Origin: Candidatus Hadersleviella danica
GTDB lineage: Bacteria > Chloroflexota > Anaerolineae > Promineifilales > Promineifilaceae
Direction: 5' to 3'
Assembly: GCA_016711405.1 (NCBI GenBank)
Contig: JADJSZ010000037.1
Coordinates: 1 to 54,340, forward strand
DNA: 54,340 nucleotides
The position numbers were made by a program, and so were the translations under genes. The notes beneath the pieces were generated by a model that did no database searches, was not told the origin of the DNA, and was given only the letters and a program-made list of their open reading frames with translations. Position 1 is the stretch's first letter; each line of letters starts with the position of its first letter. Positions 8,836 through 15,732 of the stretch are shown piece after piece.

Positions 8836-9408
8836 ATGTTTATTAATTGGGAATTGCGAGAACTTCATGCCAAATTGGTCTATTACGGCCCTCCTTTGGG
8901 GGGCAAAACGACCAACATTGAGCAAATCCACGCCCGTGTGCCCGAGAAGCAACGGAGCGAACTGGTTTCGGTGAAGACGCGCCAAGACCGTACCCTTTTC
9001 TTTGATTTTATGCAGATGGAATTGAAGGAAATCAACGGCCTGCAACCGAAATTTAAGCTCTATACAGTGCCGGGGCAAGTGTATTACGAGGCGACGCGCA
9101 AGTTGGTGCTAAAAGATGTGGATGGGGTTGTTTTTGTGGCCGATTCTTCGATTCAGCGGCTGGCGGCCAACCGGCGCACGCTGGAGGATATGTGGCGGCA
9201 GTTGCAAGAACTCGGCCGTTCCCCCCACGATATTCCTTTTGTGTTGCAGTGCAACAAGCAAGATTTACCCGATGCGGTTAAGCCCGATTTGTTGGCGCGT
9301 TTCCTGAATGTGACGACTTCGCCCGTCATCCCGGCCGTGGCCATTGAAGGGCAAGGGACGATTGAGACGTTGAAGAATTTAATTAGTCAGGTGATTCAGC
9401 GGTTATAG
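8836..9408 (+). CDS. MglA-like small Ras-family GTPase
   Basis: A 190-residue GTPase of the bacterial MglA class, which sets polarity or switches motility and cytoskeletal systems in other bacteria. The P-loop is GPPLGGKTT (18-26), the switch II region is YTVPGQVYY (about residue 77) and the base-recognition motif is NKQD (about 140-143). As in MglA, TVPGQ replaces the eukaryotic DxxGQ. The start lies 12 bp after the REC/HATPase gene, suggesting co-transcription. Downstream roadblock proteins are the expected GAP/MglB-type partners. The motility system it serves is not in the window. Confidence 0.93.
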   Translation: MFINWELRELHAKLVYYGPPLGGKTTNIEQIHARVPEKQRSELVSVKTRQDRTLFFDFMQMELKEINGLQPKFKLYTVPGQVYYEATRKLVLKDVDGVVFVADSSIQRLAANRRTLEDMWRQLQELGRSPHDIPFVLQCNKQDLPDAVKPDLLARFLNVTTSPVIPAVAIEGQGTIETLKNLISQVIQRL

Positions 9409-9476
9409 CTTGTCAGCTAGTCAGCTAGTCAGCTTACTCACTAACCACTAGCCACTAACCACTAACCACTACCCAC
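9407..9476. repeat. Intergenic CAGCTAGT octamers and CACTAAC heptamers
   Basis: GTCAGCTAGTCAGCTAGTCAGC is followed by repeated CACTAAC units ending 3 bp before the next ATG, which leaves little room for a Shine-Dalgarno. Confidence 0.6.
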
Positions 9477-9478
9477 CC

Positions 9479-10000
9479 ATGAACGCATTACACACACGCC
9501 CCCTTTCGTTTGCGGCCGAGCAACGGCAAGAGATTGACCGCTTGTTGTTGCGGCTGGCGGATAAAATTTCGGCGCCGTTGGTGTTGGTGGCGGATGTGAG
9601 CGGCCGTTTAATTCTCTATCGCGGCCGACTGTCTAGCTCTCAAAGCACCGCTTTGGCCGCCTTGGCCGCTGGGAGCTTTGCCGCTGGGTTCGAGATGGGC
9701 AATTTTTTGGGCTTGCGCGGCAAAAACGCCTTCCGCCACCAACTACACGAAGGAACGGCCGCCAACCTCTATACCCTTGCCATTGGCCAAGAACTGCTCC
9801 TCGTGGTCACTTTTACAGGGCAAACCACCTTGGGCTTGGTGCGCGTCTACGCCGAACAAACCCAACGTGACCTGATGAAGGTGGTGCAAGTGGCCAGTGT
9901 CCAGCGGGATTTAGAGATGGCCAACCCGACAGCCCTTGAAGGCAAAGATGAGTTTGGCGACCAAGTGCGCCAACAACTCGACGATTTATTTAGCATTTGA
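9479..10000 (+). CDS. Roadblock/LC7-like protein
   Basis: A 173-residue cytoplasmic protein. The core (about 28-130) has the roadblock arrangement of strand-turn-strand LVLVADVSGRLILYRG, a small-residue helix STALAALAAGSFAAG and a second sheet LYTLAIGQELLLVVTF. A C-terminal tail ends DQVRQQLDDLF, resembling the stretch SELDDLFGE in the REC protein upstream and suggesting a shared docking segment. Roadblock proteins of this kind regulate MglA-like GTPases. The domain call rests on pattern, not on alignment. Confidence 0.75.
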   Translation: MNALHTRPLSFAAEQRQEIDRLLLRLADKISAPLVLVADVSGRLILYRGRLSSSQSTALAALAAGSFAAGFEMGNFLGLRGKNAFRHQLHEGTAANLYTLAIGQELLLVVTFTGQTTLGLVRVYAEQTQRDLMKVVQVASVQRDLEMANPTALEGKDEFGDQVRQQLDDLFSI

Positions 10001-10008
10001 GCATTTCA

Positions 10009-10072
10009 GCTAGTCAGCATTTCAGCACGTCAGCTTTTTGGCTGACTGGCTGACTAGCTGACTAGCTGACCA
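10009..10072. repeat. Long imperfect inverted repeat (CAGCTAGT/GACTAGCT)
   Basis: Arm GCTAGTCAGCATTTCAGCACGTCAGC and counter-arm GGCTGACTGGCTGACTAGC flank TTTTT. It can form a hairpin of about 25 bp just before the start codon of the next roadblock gene. Confidence 0.65.
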
Positions 10073-10081
10073 GCTAACCCC

Positions 10082-10465
10082 ATGTTCAACAACATTCGTG
10101 TTCCGCAGACGATGGCGGCTTTGGAAGGAATTTTGGCCGAGTTGGGCAACCAACCTACGGTGGCTTTGGTCAGTTTGGCCACGGCCGATGGGGTGGCCAT
10201 AGACACGGCCGTGAGCGCTGGCAAAATGGCGGCGGCGGCGGGGTTTCTGGCCACGGCCGCCCACCAAGCCTTCGCCATGCTCAGTTTGGGAGAAAGCCAT
10301 GAAATTGTCATTTATGGCACCGACGACAGCTTTTGGGTCAGCCGCCTTTTTCCCGCCAATGGCTCGCGGCTCATCCTCAGCGTGTGGTTCAATGCCCCTA
10401 CCAGTTACAAACGGTTACTAGCCCAATCTGTGCGGGCGATTCAGCAAATGATGGAGCATGAGTGA
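10082..10465 (+). CDS. Roadblock/LC7 domain protein (MglB-like)
   Basis: A 127-residue single-domain protein that matches the MglB-type roadblock fold well: ALEGILAELGNQPTVALVSLATADGVAIDTAV, then AAAAGFLATAAHQAFAMLSLGE and a strand pair EIVIYGTDDSFWVSRLF, RLILSVWF. Single-domain proteins of this type dimerise and act as GAPs or co-GEFs for MglA. Its 3' end overlaps the next gene by 8 bp, so the two are translationally coupled. Confidence 0.85.
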   Translation: MFNNIRVPQTMAALEGILAELGNQPTVALVSLATADGVAIDTAVSAGKMAAAAGFLATAAHQAFAMLSLGESHEIVIYGTDDSFWVSRLFPANGSRLILSVWFNAPTSYKRLLAQSVRAIQQMMEHE

Positions 10466-11297
10466 TATGGCGATAGAAGGAACATTGCAAGAGATGGATT
10501 TGGCGACCATCCTTCAGATGGTTTCGCAACGCGGCGCGGCTCCAGCGTGTATTTTGCTTCAACGGGGCAAAGAGCGAGCGGTGTTATTTGTCGAAGGGCA
10601 CATGGTCAGCCATGCGGAAATGGCCGTGCAAACGGCCGCTGGCTTGCAAACCCACACAGGCGAGGAGGTTTTTTATGAGTTGCTGAAATGGCATACAGGC
10701 TCTTTTTCGGTTAAACGAGATATTAGCCCCCCCCAGCGGAGCATCTACCAAAGCTGGGATTTTATGCTAATGGAAGGGTTGCGCCGCATGGATGAAAACG
10801 GGCAAGCCAGCAATGGCTTTGCCGAAGCCGAGGATGAGCCAGAAGCAATTTTAGACATGTTATCCACCCTATCGGCCGCCGATGCGGACGCGATACGGGA
10901 ATTAATCGCATCACAAAAGGAGAATGACGCAATGAGCAAGAGTGAACAACTACGCACGATTTTGAACGATTTAGTGACCAGCTCCACCGATATTGTGGGC
11001 GCGGCCGTGGTTGACAACGACGGTCTTTTGTTGGCCAGCGCCTTCAGCGGCGGCATTGATGGCAACCGGGTAGCGGCCGTTTCCGCTGGTTTGATTAGCC
11101 TCTCGGCTCGTTCGGCCCAACAGTTGAACCAAGGGCCTGTCAAGCAAACCCTCATTCAGGCGGAAAATGGGAACATTATCGCCATTCGTGCCAACGAAAA
11201 CGCCTCGTTCGTGGGGTTAACGGCCGTCAATGTCAACCTTGGCATGGTCTTTATGGAATGCCGCGATGCGGCCAAATCTGTCGCCAATACTTTATAA
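10458..11297 (+). CDS. DUF4388 (PATAN) plus roadblock/LC7 protein
   Basis: A 279-residue two-domain protein. The N-terminal DUF4388/PATAN-like domain (about 5-95) has IEGTLQEMDLATILQMVSQ, ILLQRGKERAVLFVEGHMVSHAE and GEEVFYELLKWHTGSFSV. An acidic linker with DAMSKSEQLRTIL (about 152-167) leads to a roadblock/LC7 domain (about 165-279; DIVGAAVVDNDGLLLASAF, VGLTAVNVNLGMVF). Such fusions are common beside MglA-like GTPases and two-component proteins. It overlaps the preceding roadblock gene, consistent with a shared complex. The internal ATG before SKSEQLR could give a shorter roadblock-only product; this is speculation. Confidence 0.87.
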   Translation: MSDMAIEGTLQEMDLATILQMVSQRGAAPACILLQRGKERAVLFVEGHMVSHAEMAVQTAAGLQTHTGEEVFYELLKWHTGSFSVKRDISPPQRSIYQSWDFMLMEGLRRMDENGQASNGFAEAEDEPEAILDMLSTLSAADADAIRELIASQKENDAMSKSEQLRTILNDLVTSSTDIVGAAVVDNDGLLLASAFSGGIDGNRVAAVSAGLISLSARSAQQLNQGPVKQTLIQAENGNIIAIRANENASFVGLTAVNVNLGMVFMECRDAAKSVANTL

Positions 11298-11464
11298 ACC
11301 CAGAATAACCGACTAAGAATTGAGAGCGTGTTTTAAGAGTAATCAGTGTTCCGTATTCAGTATTCAGTCAAATACCTGACCTCTGGAGTCACGCACTGAA
11401 GACTGGTGCAAAGCATACTTCTAAAACACCTTCTTAAAGTTCTTGGTGATTTGGAGTTGTGATT
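11298..11464. other. Intergenic region, no gene
   Basis: AT-rich spacer. It contains TTCCGTATTCAGTATTCAGTC heptamers and a Shine-Dalgarno GGAG at 11453-11456 serving the downstream ATG. No terminator was recognised, so the signalling cluster may continue. Confidence 0.4.
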
Positions 11465-12184
11465 ATGTCTAGCTATACCTTCATGGTTTGCCCGCACGAT
11501 ACGAGCAATAACCCTGATAAATGGCTCTATTTTGCCCAATATCTTTCTCTAAACAGCCCCATTCGGGTGCGGTTGGAGATGAGTTTCGATTTTCAAGATT
11601 TCCATGAGAATTTCTTGCAGGCGGATATGGTGTATGCCAATCCGAATGATGCCATGCGTTTTGTGGGGGAAACTGGCGGCCGTGCCCTTGCCCACCCCGC
11701 TGGTGTATACGACGAAATTGTCATGGTAAATCCAGCCGATCAGCCCTCACCCTTGGCTGGTTTTGATGGCGCGGAAGTCTTGAGTGTGGAAAAAATGCTG
11801 GTGACAGGAATCGGGTTACGCGCTCTGGCCAAGCAAAACATCCAACCTGCGGGCATTAAAAATGTCGCATCATGGTTGGCTGTGGTGAATGAGTTGCGCC
11901 AGGGGAACGGCCGTTTTGGCTTCATCTACAAAGATACCTTTGAGATGCTATCCGAAACGAACCGAGCAAATTTGCATCCTGTTTACACCTCGCAAGAACA
12001 AACGCTCTTCCACAGCTTAGTGATTAGCCCCAAGTTAAGTGATGTGGCTGAAGCCCTGCTCCAAACGCTGACCCACATGACCCAATCGGCCGAAGGGCAC
12101 ACCGTTTTGCAAGAGTTGGGCTTTTCCCACTGGCTTCCCGTCACGCCCAATGAATGGCAAGTACAGCAAGAAATGCAAGGGTAG
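11465..12184 (+). CDS. PhnD-like periplasmic-binding-fold protein without signal peptide
   Basis: A 239-residue protein resembling the phosphate/phosphonate ABC binding-protein family: YTFMVCPHDTSNNPDKWLYFAQYLS, DFHENFLQADMVYANPNDAMRF, then GIKNVASWLAVVNELRQGNGRFGFIY and HSLVISPKLSDVAEALLQTL. There is no signal peptide, lipobox or permease gene nearby, so it should stay in the cytoplasm and work as a ligand sensor in the adjoining signalling locus. The ATG at 11465 has GGAG 8 bp upstream; a GTG at 11459 is possible. The fold call is moderate and the ligand unknown. Confidence 0.65.
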   Translation: MSSYTFMVCPHDTSNNPDKWLYFAQYLSLNSPIRVRLEMSFDFQDFHENFLQADMVYANPNDAMRFVGETGGRALAHPAGVYDEIVMVNPADQPSPLAGFDGAEVLSVEKMLVTGIGLRALAKQNIQPAGIKNVASWLAVVNELRQGNGRFGFIYKDTFEMLSETNRANLHPVYTSQEQTLFHSLVISPKLSDVAEALLQTLTHMTQSAEGHTVLQELGFSHWLPVTPNEWQVQQEMQG

Positions 12185-12209
12185 AGATAGAGGGAGCAGG
12201 AGAGGGGGG

Positions 12210-12306
12210 TAAATAGTAAATAGTGAGTAGTAAGTAGTGAGTAGTTCCCCACTACTTACTACTTACTACTCACTAACCACTAACCACTAACCACTAACCA
12301 CTAACC
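12210..12306. repeat. AGTAGTG/AGTAAGT heptamer hairpin followed by CACTAAC array
   Basis: Heptamers of the form AGTAAAT/AGTGAGT run to 12246. After CCCC the complementary array ACTACTTACTACTTACTACT follows (12251-12273). The 23-bp stem has only one mismatch. CACTAAC heptamers continue to the Shine-Dalgarno of the globin gene. Confidence 0.75.
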
Positions 12307-12316
12307 GGAGGTTTGC

Positions 12317-12895
12317 ATGAGTTCGTTAACAGACTTGACCAAAAAAATTATTGACCAGATGCCCCCCAGCACGCGGTTCCAAAAGGCCGATACGCAACTT
12401 TTAATGAAGCACAAAGAGGAGTTGCTGGCACTTGAACCGAAGTTGGTAGCCGTTTTTTATGACACGCTGTTTAGCCATGCAACAACCAGAGCCGTTTTCA
12501 CCGATACTGAGCGCCCCGCCCGCGAGGAAACCTTGCGCCACTGGTGGCGACGCACCGTGCATGGCCCCTTTGATGAGCAGTATTGGACATGGCAAGCCTT
12601 GGTGGGGGTGGTGCATGTCAAGCGCAAGGTTAAAAACCCGATGATGATTGGCATGTGGGGTCTGATGTTAACCACCATTCGCAAGGAATTGCACAATCAA
12701 ATCGCTCCTGCCGAATTGGATGAGTTGATGGAGGGCATGGAGCGGTTGGCGACGACGGTACAGTCGCTCACGGCCGAAAGCTACCTCGAGCACTACATCG
12801 CCGCCTTACGCGAAGCAACGGGTTTTAATGCGGAATTGCTCGACCGCATGGTGGCCAACCAAGTAGATGATTTACTGGCCGCCGCCAAAGCATAA
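12317..12895 (+). CDS. Protoglobin/globin-coupled-sensor-like haem protein
   Basis: A 192-residue single-domain globin of the protoglobin/GCS class. Helical segments include ADTQLLMKHKEELLALEPKL and YDTLFSHATTRAVF. The probable proximal histidine lies in LVGVVHVKRKVKNPMM, followed by MIGMWGLMLTTI. No signalling output domain is attached, so it may bind O2, NO or CO and report by protein contact. The start at 12317 follows CCGGAGG. A second, divergent globin gene lies 127 bp downstream, and both follow the MglA/roadblock cluster, suggesting gas-responsive control of that system (inference). Confidence 0.8.
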   Translation: MSSLTDLTKKIIDQMPPSTRFQKADTQLLMKHKEELLALEPKLVAVFYDTLFSHATTRAVFTDTERPAREETLRHWWRRTVHGPFDEQYWTWQALVGVVHVKRKVKNPMMIGMWGLMLTTIRKELHNQIAPAELDELMEGMERLATTVQSLTAESYLEHYIAALREATGFNAELLDRMVANQVDDLLAAAKA

Positions 12896-12904
12896 ACAGA
12901 TTTT

Positions 12905-13003
12905 CTGACCAAGGACGAGGGACGAGGGACAAGGGACGAGGGACTTGCGCCCTTCTGTCTTTAGTCCCCAGTCTCTCGTCCCCAATCCCTATCCCTATTC
13001 CCA
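12905..13003. repeat. GACGAGG heptamer array with partial complement
   Basis: GGACGAGGGACGAGGGACAAGGGACGAGGGA (12914-12943) is followed by the pyrimidine-rich counterpart CTCGTCCCCAATCCCTATCCC. It fills the spacer between the two globin genes. Confidence 0.6.
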
Positions 13004-13022
13004 CCCTTAAGGAGTATTTCTC

Positions 13023-13574
13023 ATGTCTCAAAACTTTAATATTGCCGAAATGCGGAAATTCGCAGGATTGAACGAGGCCGAAGCCGAGTTGCTGTCTGGC
13101 ATGAAAGCCATGCTAGACAAGCACAAGGATGCACTTGTCAAGGCGTTTTACGACAATTTAGACCAACACGACCATTTGCGAAACTTGCTCGATGCCAAGC
13201 CCGGCCGTCGTGCCATACTCGGCCAACACTTGGCCGCATGGTTGGTAAGTCTGGCGACAGGAACCTATGATGAGGCGTACAAGCAACGGCGGTATGTGAT
13301 TGGCGGCCGTCATGTCGAAGTTGGGCTAGACCCCCGTTGGGTCGTTGGGGCAATGTCGTTCTGCCGGGGGCATATCGGCCCCATGCTCGAAGCGGAATAT
13401 GCTTCGGCTCCCGATAAAATGGCCCGTGCCCTTGCCTTGGACAAAATCATGGATTTGGATCTGAACATCATGCTCCAATCTTATGATGACAAGCGCATGG
13501 ATTTGTTCTTAGAGACGACAGGTTTTAGCAAATCGCTGTTTGAATCTATGATTTCGTCATCTAGTGGGGTGTGA
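13023..13574 (+). CDS. Globin-coupled-sensor-type globin domain protein
   Basis: A 183-residue globin, clearer than its upstream neighbour. It opens with FNIAEMRKFAGLNEAEAELL, and the proximal-histidine segment RRYVIGGRHVEVGLDPRWVVGAM matches the globin-coupled sensor consensus. It has no methyl-accepting, GGDEF or kinase domain and ends shortly after the globin helices (FSKSLFESMI), so any signal must pass to a partner. The Shine-Dalgarno AAGGAG at 13009-13014 fits the ATG. The two tandem globins are diverged paralogues. Haem binding is expected from the retained histidine but not shown. Confidence 0.87.
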   Translation: MSQNFNIAEMRKFAGLNEAEAELLSGMKAMLDKHKDALVKAFYDNLDQHDHLRNLLDAKPGRRAILGQHLAAWLVSLATGTYDEAYKQRRYVIGGRHVEVGLDPRWVVGAMSFCRGHIGPMLEAEYASAPDKMARALALDKIMDLDLNIMLQSYDDKRMDLFLETTGFSKSLFESMISSSSGV

Positions 13575-13647
13575 GAGAGAAGAGAGAAGAGGGGGGAGAT
13601 TGTGTGAGCGCAGGAGCCAGTAGAAAATGGGGAGGGTGTTGAAGTTA

Positions 13648-13694
13648 AAAGTGGCTGTCGTGGTGCAATGTCATGGCGCCACGACAGCCACTTT
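13648..13694. terminator. Perfect 16-bp hairpin, bidirectional terminator
   Basis: AAAGTGGCTGTCGTGG (13648-13663) and its exact complement (13679-13694) flank a 15-nt loop. It lies between the globin gene (+) and the oxidoreductase gene (-), which converge here. The A-rich and T-rich ends suit a terminator on both strands. A second GC-rich dyad CCCTCACCC/GGGTGAGGG lies at 13718-13750. Confidence 0.8.
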
Positions 13695-13761
13695 GCGATG
13701 CACAAGGCTTTTCGTGGCCCTCACCCTCGCCCACAGGGAGCGGGGTGAGGGTAAATTCGGC

Positions 13762-14789
13762 TTATTTGGCGGGTATGAGCAAAATTTTGCCGATATTCTC
13801 CCGATTTTGCAGGTAATGATGTGCCTCGGCCGCTTCCGCCAGCGGAAATGTACGGCCGATGTGCGGCCGAAAGGCAAACGCATCGTACCACGTCACAATC
13901 TCGCTCATCCAATCCCGCACCCTGTCCGATTCCTCCCACAAATGGCCAATGTTCACCCCCAGCACCCCCTTGTTGTCGCTCATCACCCCCAGCGGGGAGT
14001 AGCGGGGCAGGGTAATCATCTGCTGGAAGATGTTCAGCAACGAACGGCGTTTGCCCGAGGCCAAACTACTCGCCCCAAAGTGGACTAATCGCCCTGTGGG
14101 AGCCAGCAAGCGGTAATTTTTGCGCCAATGACGGCCGCCCAACGGGTCTAAAATAAGATTCACGCCACGGCCGTTGGTCAACTCCTTCAGCACCAATTCG
14201 TAATCGCTATCGGGGTTGCGGTAATCAATAGCGTGGTTTAGCCCCCGCTCCAGCAAAAACTCGTTTTTATTGGGCGAGGCGGTTCCATACGTCTCCGCCC
14301 CGATAATTTTGCACAAATCGAGGGCGGCCAACCCCACCCCGCCGCCTGCGTTGTGGATTAACACCTTGTCCCCTTTGCGGAGCGACCCCATAACGATGAG
14401 GGCAATGTAGGCGGTGAGGTAGTTGACGGGGAGCGCGGCCGCGTCTGTGTCGCTCAACCAATCATACGCCTTGAACACTTGGCGATGGGGCACGCAAACG
14501 ACATTGCTGTACCCGCCAAAACGGGTCAGGGCAAACACCCTATCCCCCGCTTGCACACTCGTCACCCCTTGCCGATGGCATCCACCACCCCCGCCACCTC
14601 GTAACCGGGCACGTAGGGCAGGCTAGGCGCATCGGGGTACATGCCCATGCGGCCGAGCGCATCCGCAAAATTCACCCCAATAGCGGTCACTCGTATGCGC
14701 ACTTCGCCGTTGCTGGGAATAGGGTCGGCCGTCTCCACCACTTTTAATACATCAGGCCCGCCCGCCTTGGTAATCCATACTTGTTGCAT
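13762..14789 (-). CDS. Quinone oxidoreductase/VAT-1-like MDR dehydrogenase (frameshifted)
   Basis: Two reading frames join into one medium-chain dehydrogenase/reductase of about 342 residues. The N-terminal part (14789 to about 14566) has VWITKAGGPDVLKVV and VPGYEVAGVVDAIGKG. The C-terminal part (to 13762) has the NADPH-binding motif HNAGGGVGLAALDL and LDPLGGRHWRKNYRLL. No zinc-ligand cysteines are present, so it belongs to the zinc-independent quinone reductase/VAT-1 group. The break is at a C4 run (14565-14568) where one more C restores GKGVTSVQAGDRV. The protein is otherwise intact, so sequencing error or a very recent mutation is likely. It diverges from the DtxR gene. Confidence 0.85.
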
Positions 14790-14810
14790 AGGAAGTCGCT
14801 TTCGTCTTTT

Positions 14811-14876
14811 CAGTCTTTCAGTCTTCAGTCAGCCAGTTTATCAGCAAACGACTGACAGACTGACCGACTGAAAGAC
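14811..14876. repeat. GACTGAAA/TTTCAGTC repeat hairpin in divergent promoter region
   Basis: CAGTCTTTCAGTCTTCAGTC is followed by GACTGACAGACTGACCGACTGAAAGACT. It lies between the divergent oxidoreductase and DtxR genes. Confidence 0.6.
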
Positions 14877-14882
14877 TATGAT
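14877..14882 (+). promoter_or_regulatory. Candidate -10 element of the dtxR-family gene
   Basis: TATGAT lies about 12 bp before the first ATG and 13 bp before the Shine-Dalgarno GAGGTGAT (14895-14902). A start of transcription near 14889 would give a short leader and favour translation from 14907. There is no clear -35. Confidence 0.35.
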
Positions 14883-14906
14883 ACAATAATGCCCGAGGTG
14901 ATGATT

Positions 14907-15639
14907 ATGCCCGAGATTGAGATGTTGGACGATAGCTCTTCCGCCCAAAGAGGGGGGCTAACGCACCAAGCCATAGAAGATTATCTAAAAACCATCTATA
15001 AACTAGCTCAAGAGGAAAGCCCTGTTAGTACGTCTCGCCTCGCCGAAGCGCGGCAGGTTAAACCCGCCTCCGTCACAGGGATGATTCAGCGGTTGGACAA
15101 ACTCAATTTGGTAGATTACCAAAAACATTATGGCGTAACGCTGACTGAGGCGGGCGAGAAAATTGCGCTGGAAGTGTTGCGCCACCACCGCCTGCTCGAG
15201 ACTTATCTCATTGAAGCACTCGGTTTTAGCTGGGATGAGGTGCATGAGCAGGCGGACATTTTGGAGCATGTCATCAGCGAAAAGTTGGAGGAGCGCATCG
15301 CGGCCGTGCTGAACTACCCCCGCTTCGACCCACACGGCGACCCCATCCCCACCAAAGAGGGCAAAATGCCCACCCGCGAAACCGAAATGCGGAATCTGAC
15401 CTCAGCGGCCGTTGGCTCAACCGTCTGCGTGGCGCGGATTTTGCACGACGAAGATGCTCGAACTCCTACGCTACTTGGCCGAATTGGGTCTCGTCATGGG
15501 CGCCGAATTGCGCCTGCTCGAACAAGCCCCGTTTGAAGGGCCACTGACTCTTTTAGTAGATGGCTCCCAACAAATCGTCGGCCACCGCGTCGCCTCGGCC
15601 GTGGAAGTAACGGAAAAATCAATGAACAATGAGCAATGA
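14907..15639 (+). CDS. DtxR/MntR-family metal-dependent regulator (frameshifted)
   Basis: A manganese- or iron-sensing repressor of about 243 residues. The winged HTH contains LTHQAIEDYLKTIYKLAQE, VSTSRLAEARQVKPASVTGMI and LVDYQKHYGVTLTE. The dimerisation domain has HHRLLETYLIEALG and DILEHVISEKLEERI. The C-terminal SH3/FeoA-like domain (RYLAELGLVMGAELRLLEQ) is in another frame: removing one base within GCTCGAA at 15456-15462 restores D-A-E-L-L-R-Y-L. Metal ligands expected in this family (E/H in HRLLE and H in LEHVI) are present. The start at 14907 is preferred for its Shine-Dalgarno; 14889 is possible. Its target could be the divergent oxidoreductase, but no operator was seen. Confidence 0.85.
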
Positions 15640-15731
15640 CCAAAGGCAGTTGGTGGGTGCGAGCCATTGACCAATGACCAATGACAAGTGACTAAACAAA
15701 TAACGAATAACCAATAACGCCCTACAAATCC
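15620..15731. repeat. CAATGAC heptamer array and AATAACC units
   Basis: AATGAACAATGAGCAATGACC resembles the reverse complement of the element at 7.37 and 36.18 kb. It is followed by CAATGACCAATGACAAGTGAC and AATAACGAATAACCAATAACG. Confidence 0.6.
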
Positions 15732-15732
15732 C

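Noticed and set aside
12210..12306. Repeats considered as a CRISPR array
   Set aside because: Units are 7-8 bp, contiguous and degenerate, without spacers or cas genes.
14562..14570. Programmed ribosomal frameshift in the oxidoreductase gene
   Set aside because: No slippery heptamer or downstream stimulatory structure is evident, and similar breaks hit unrelated genes at homopolymers.
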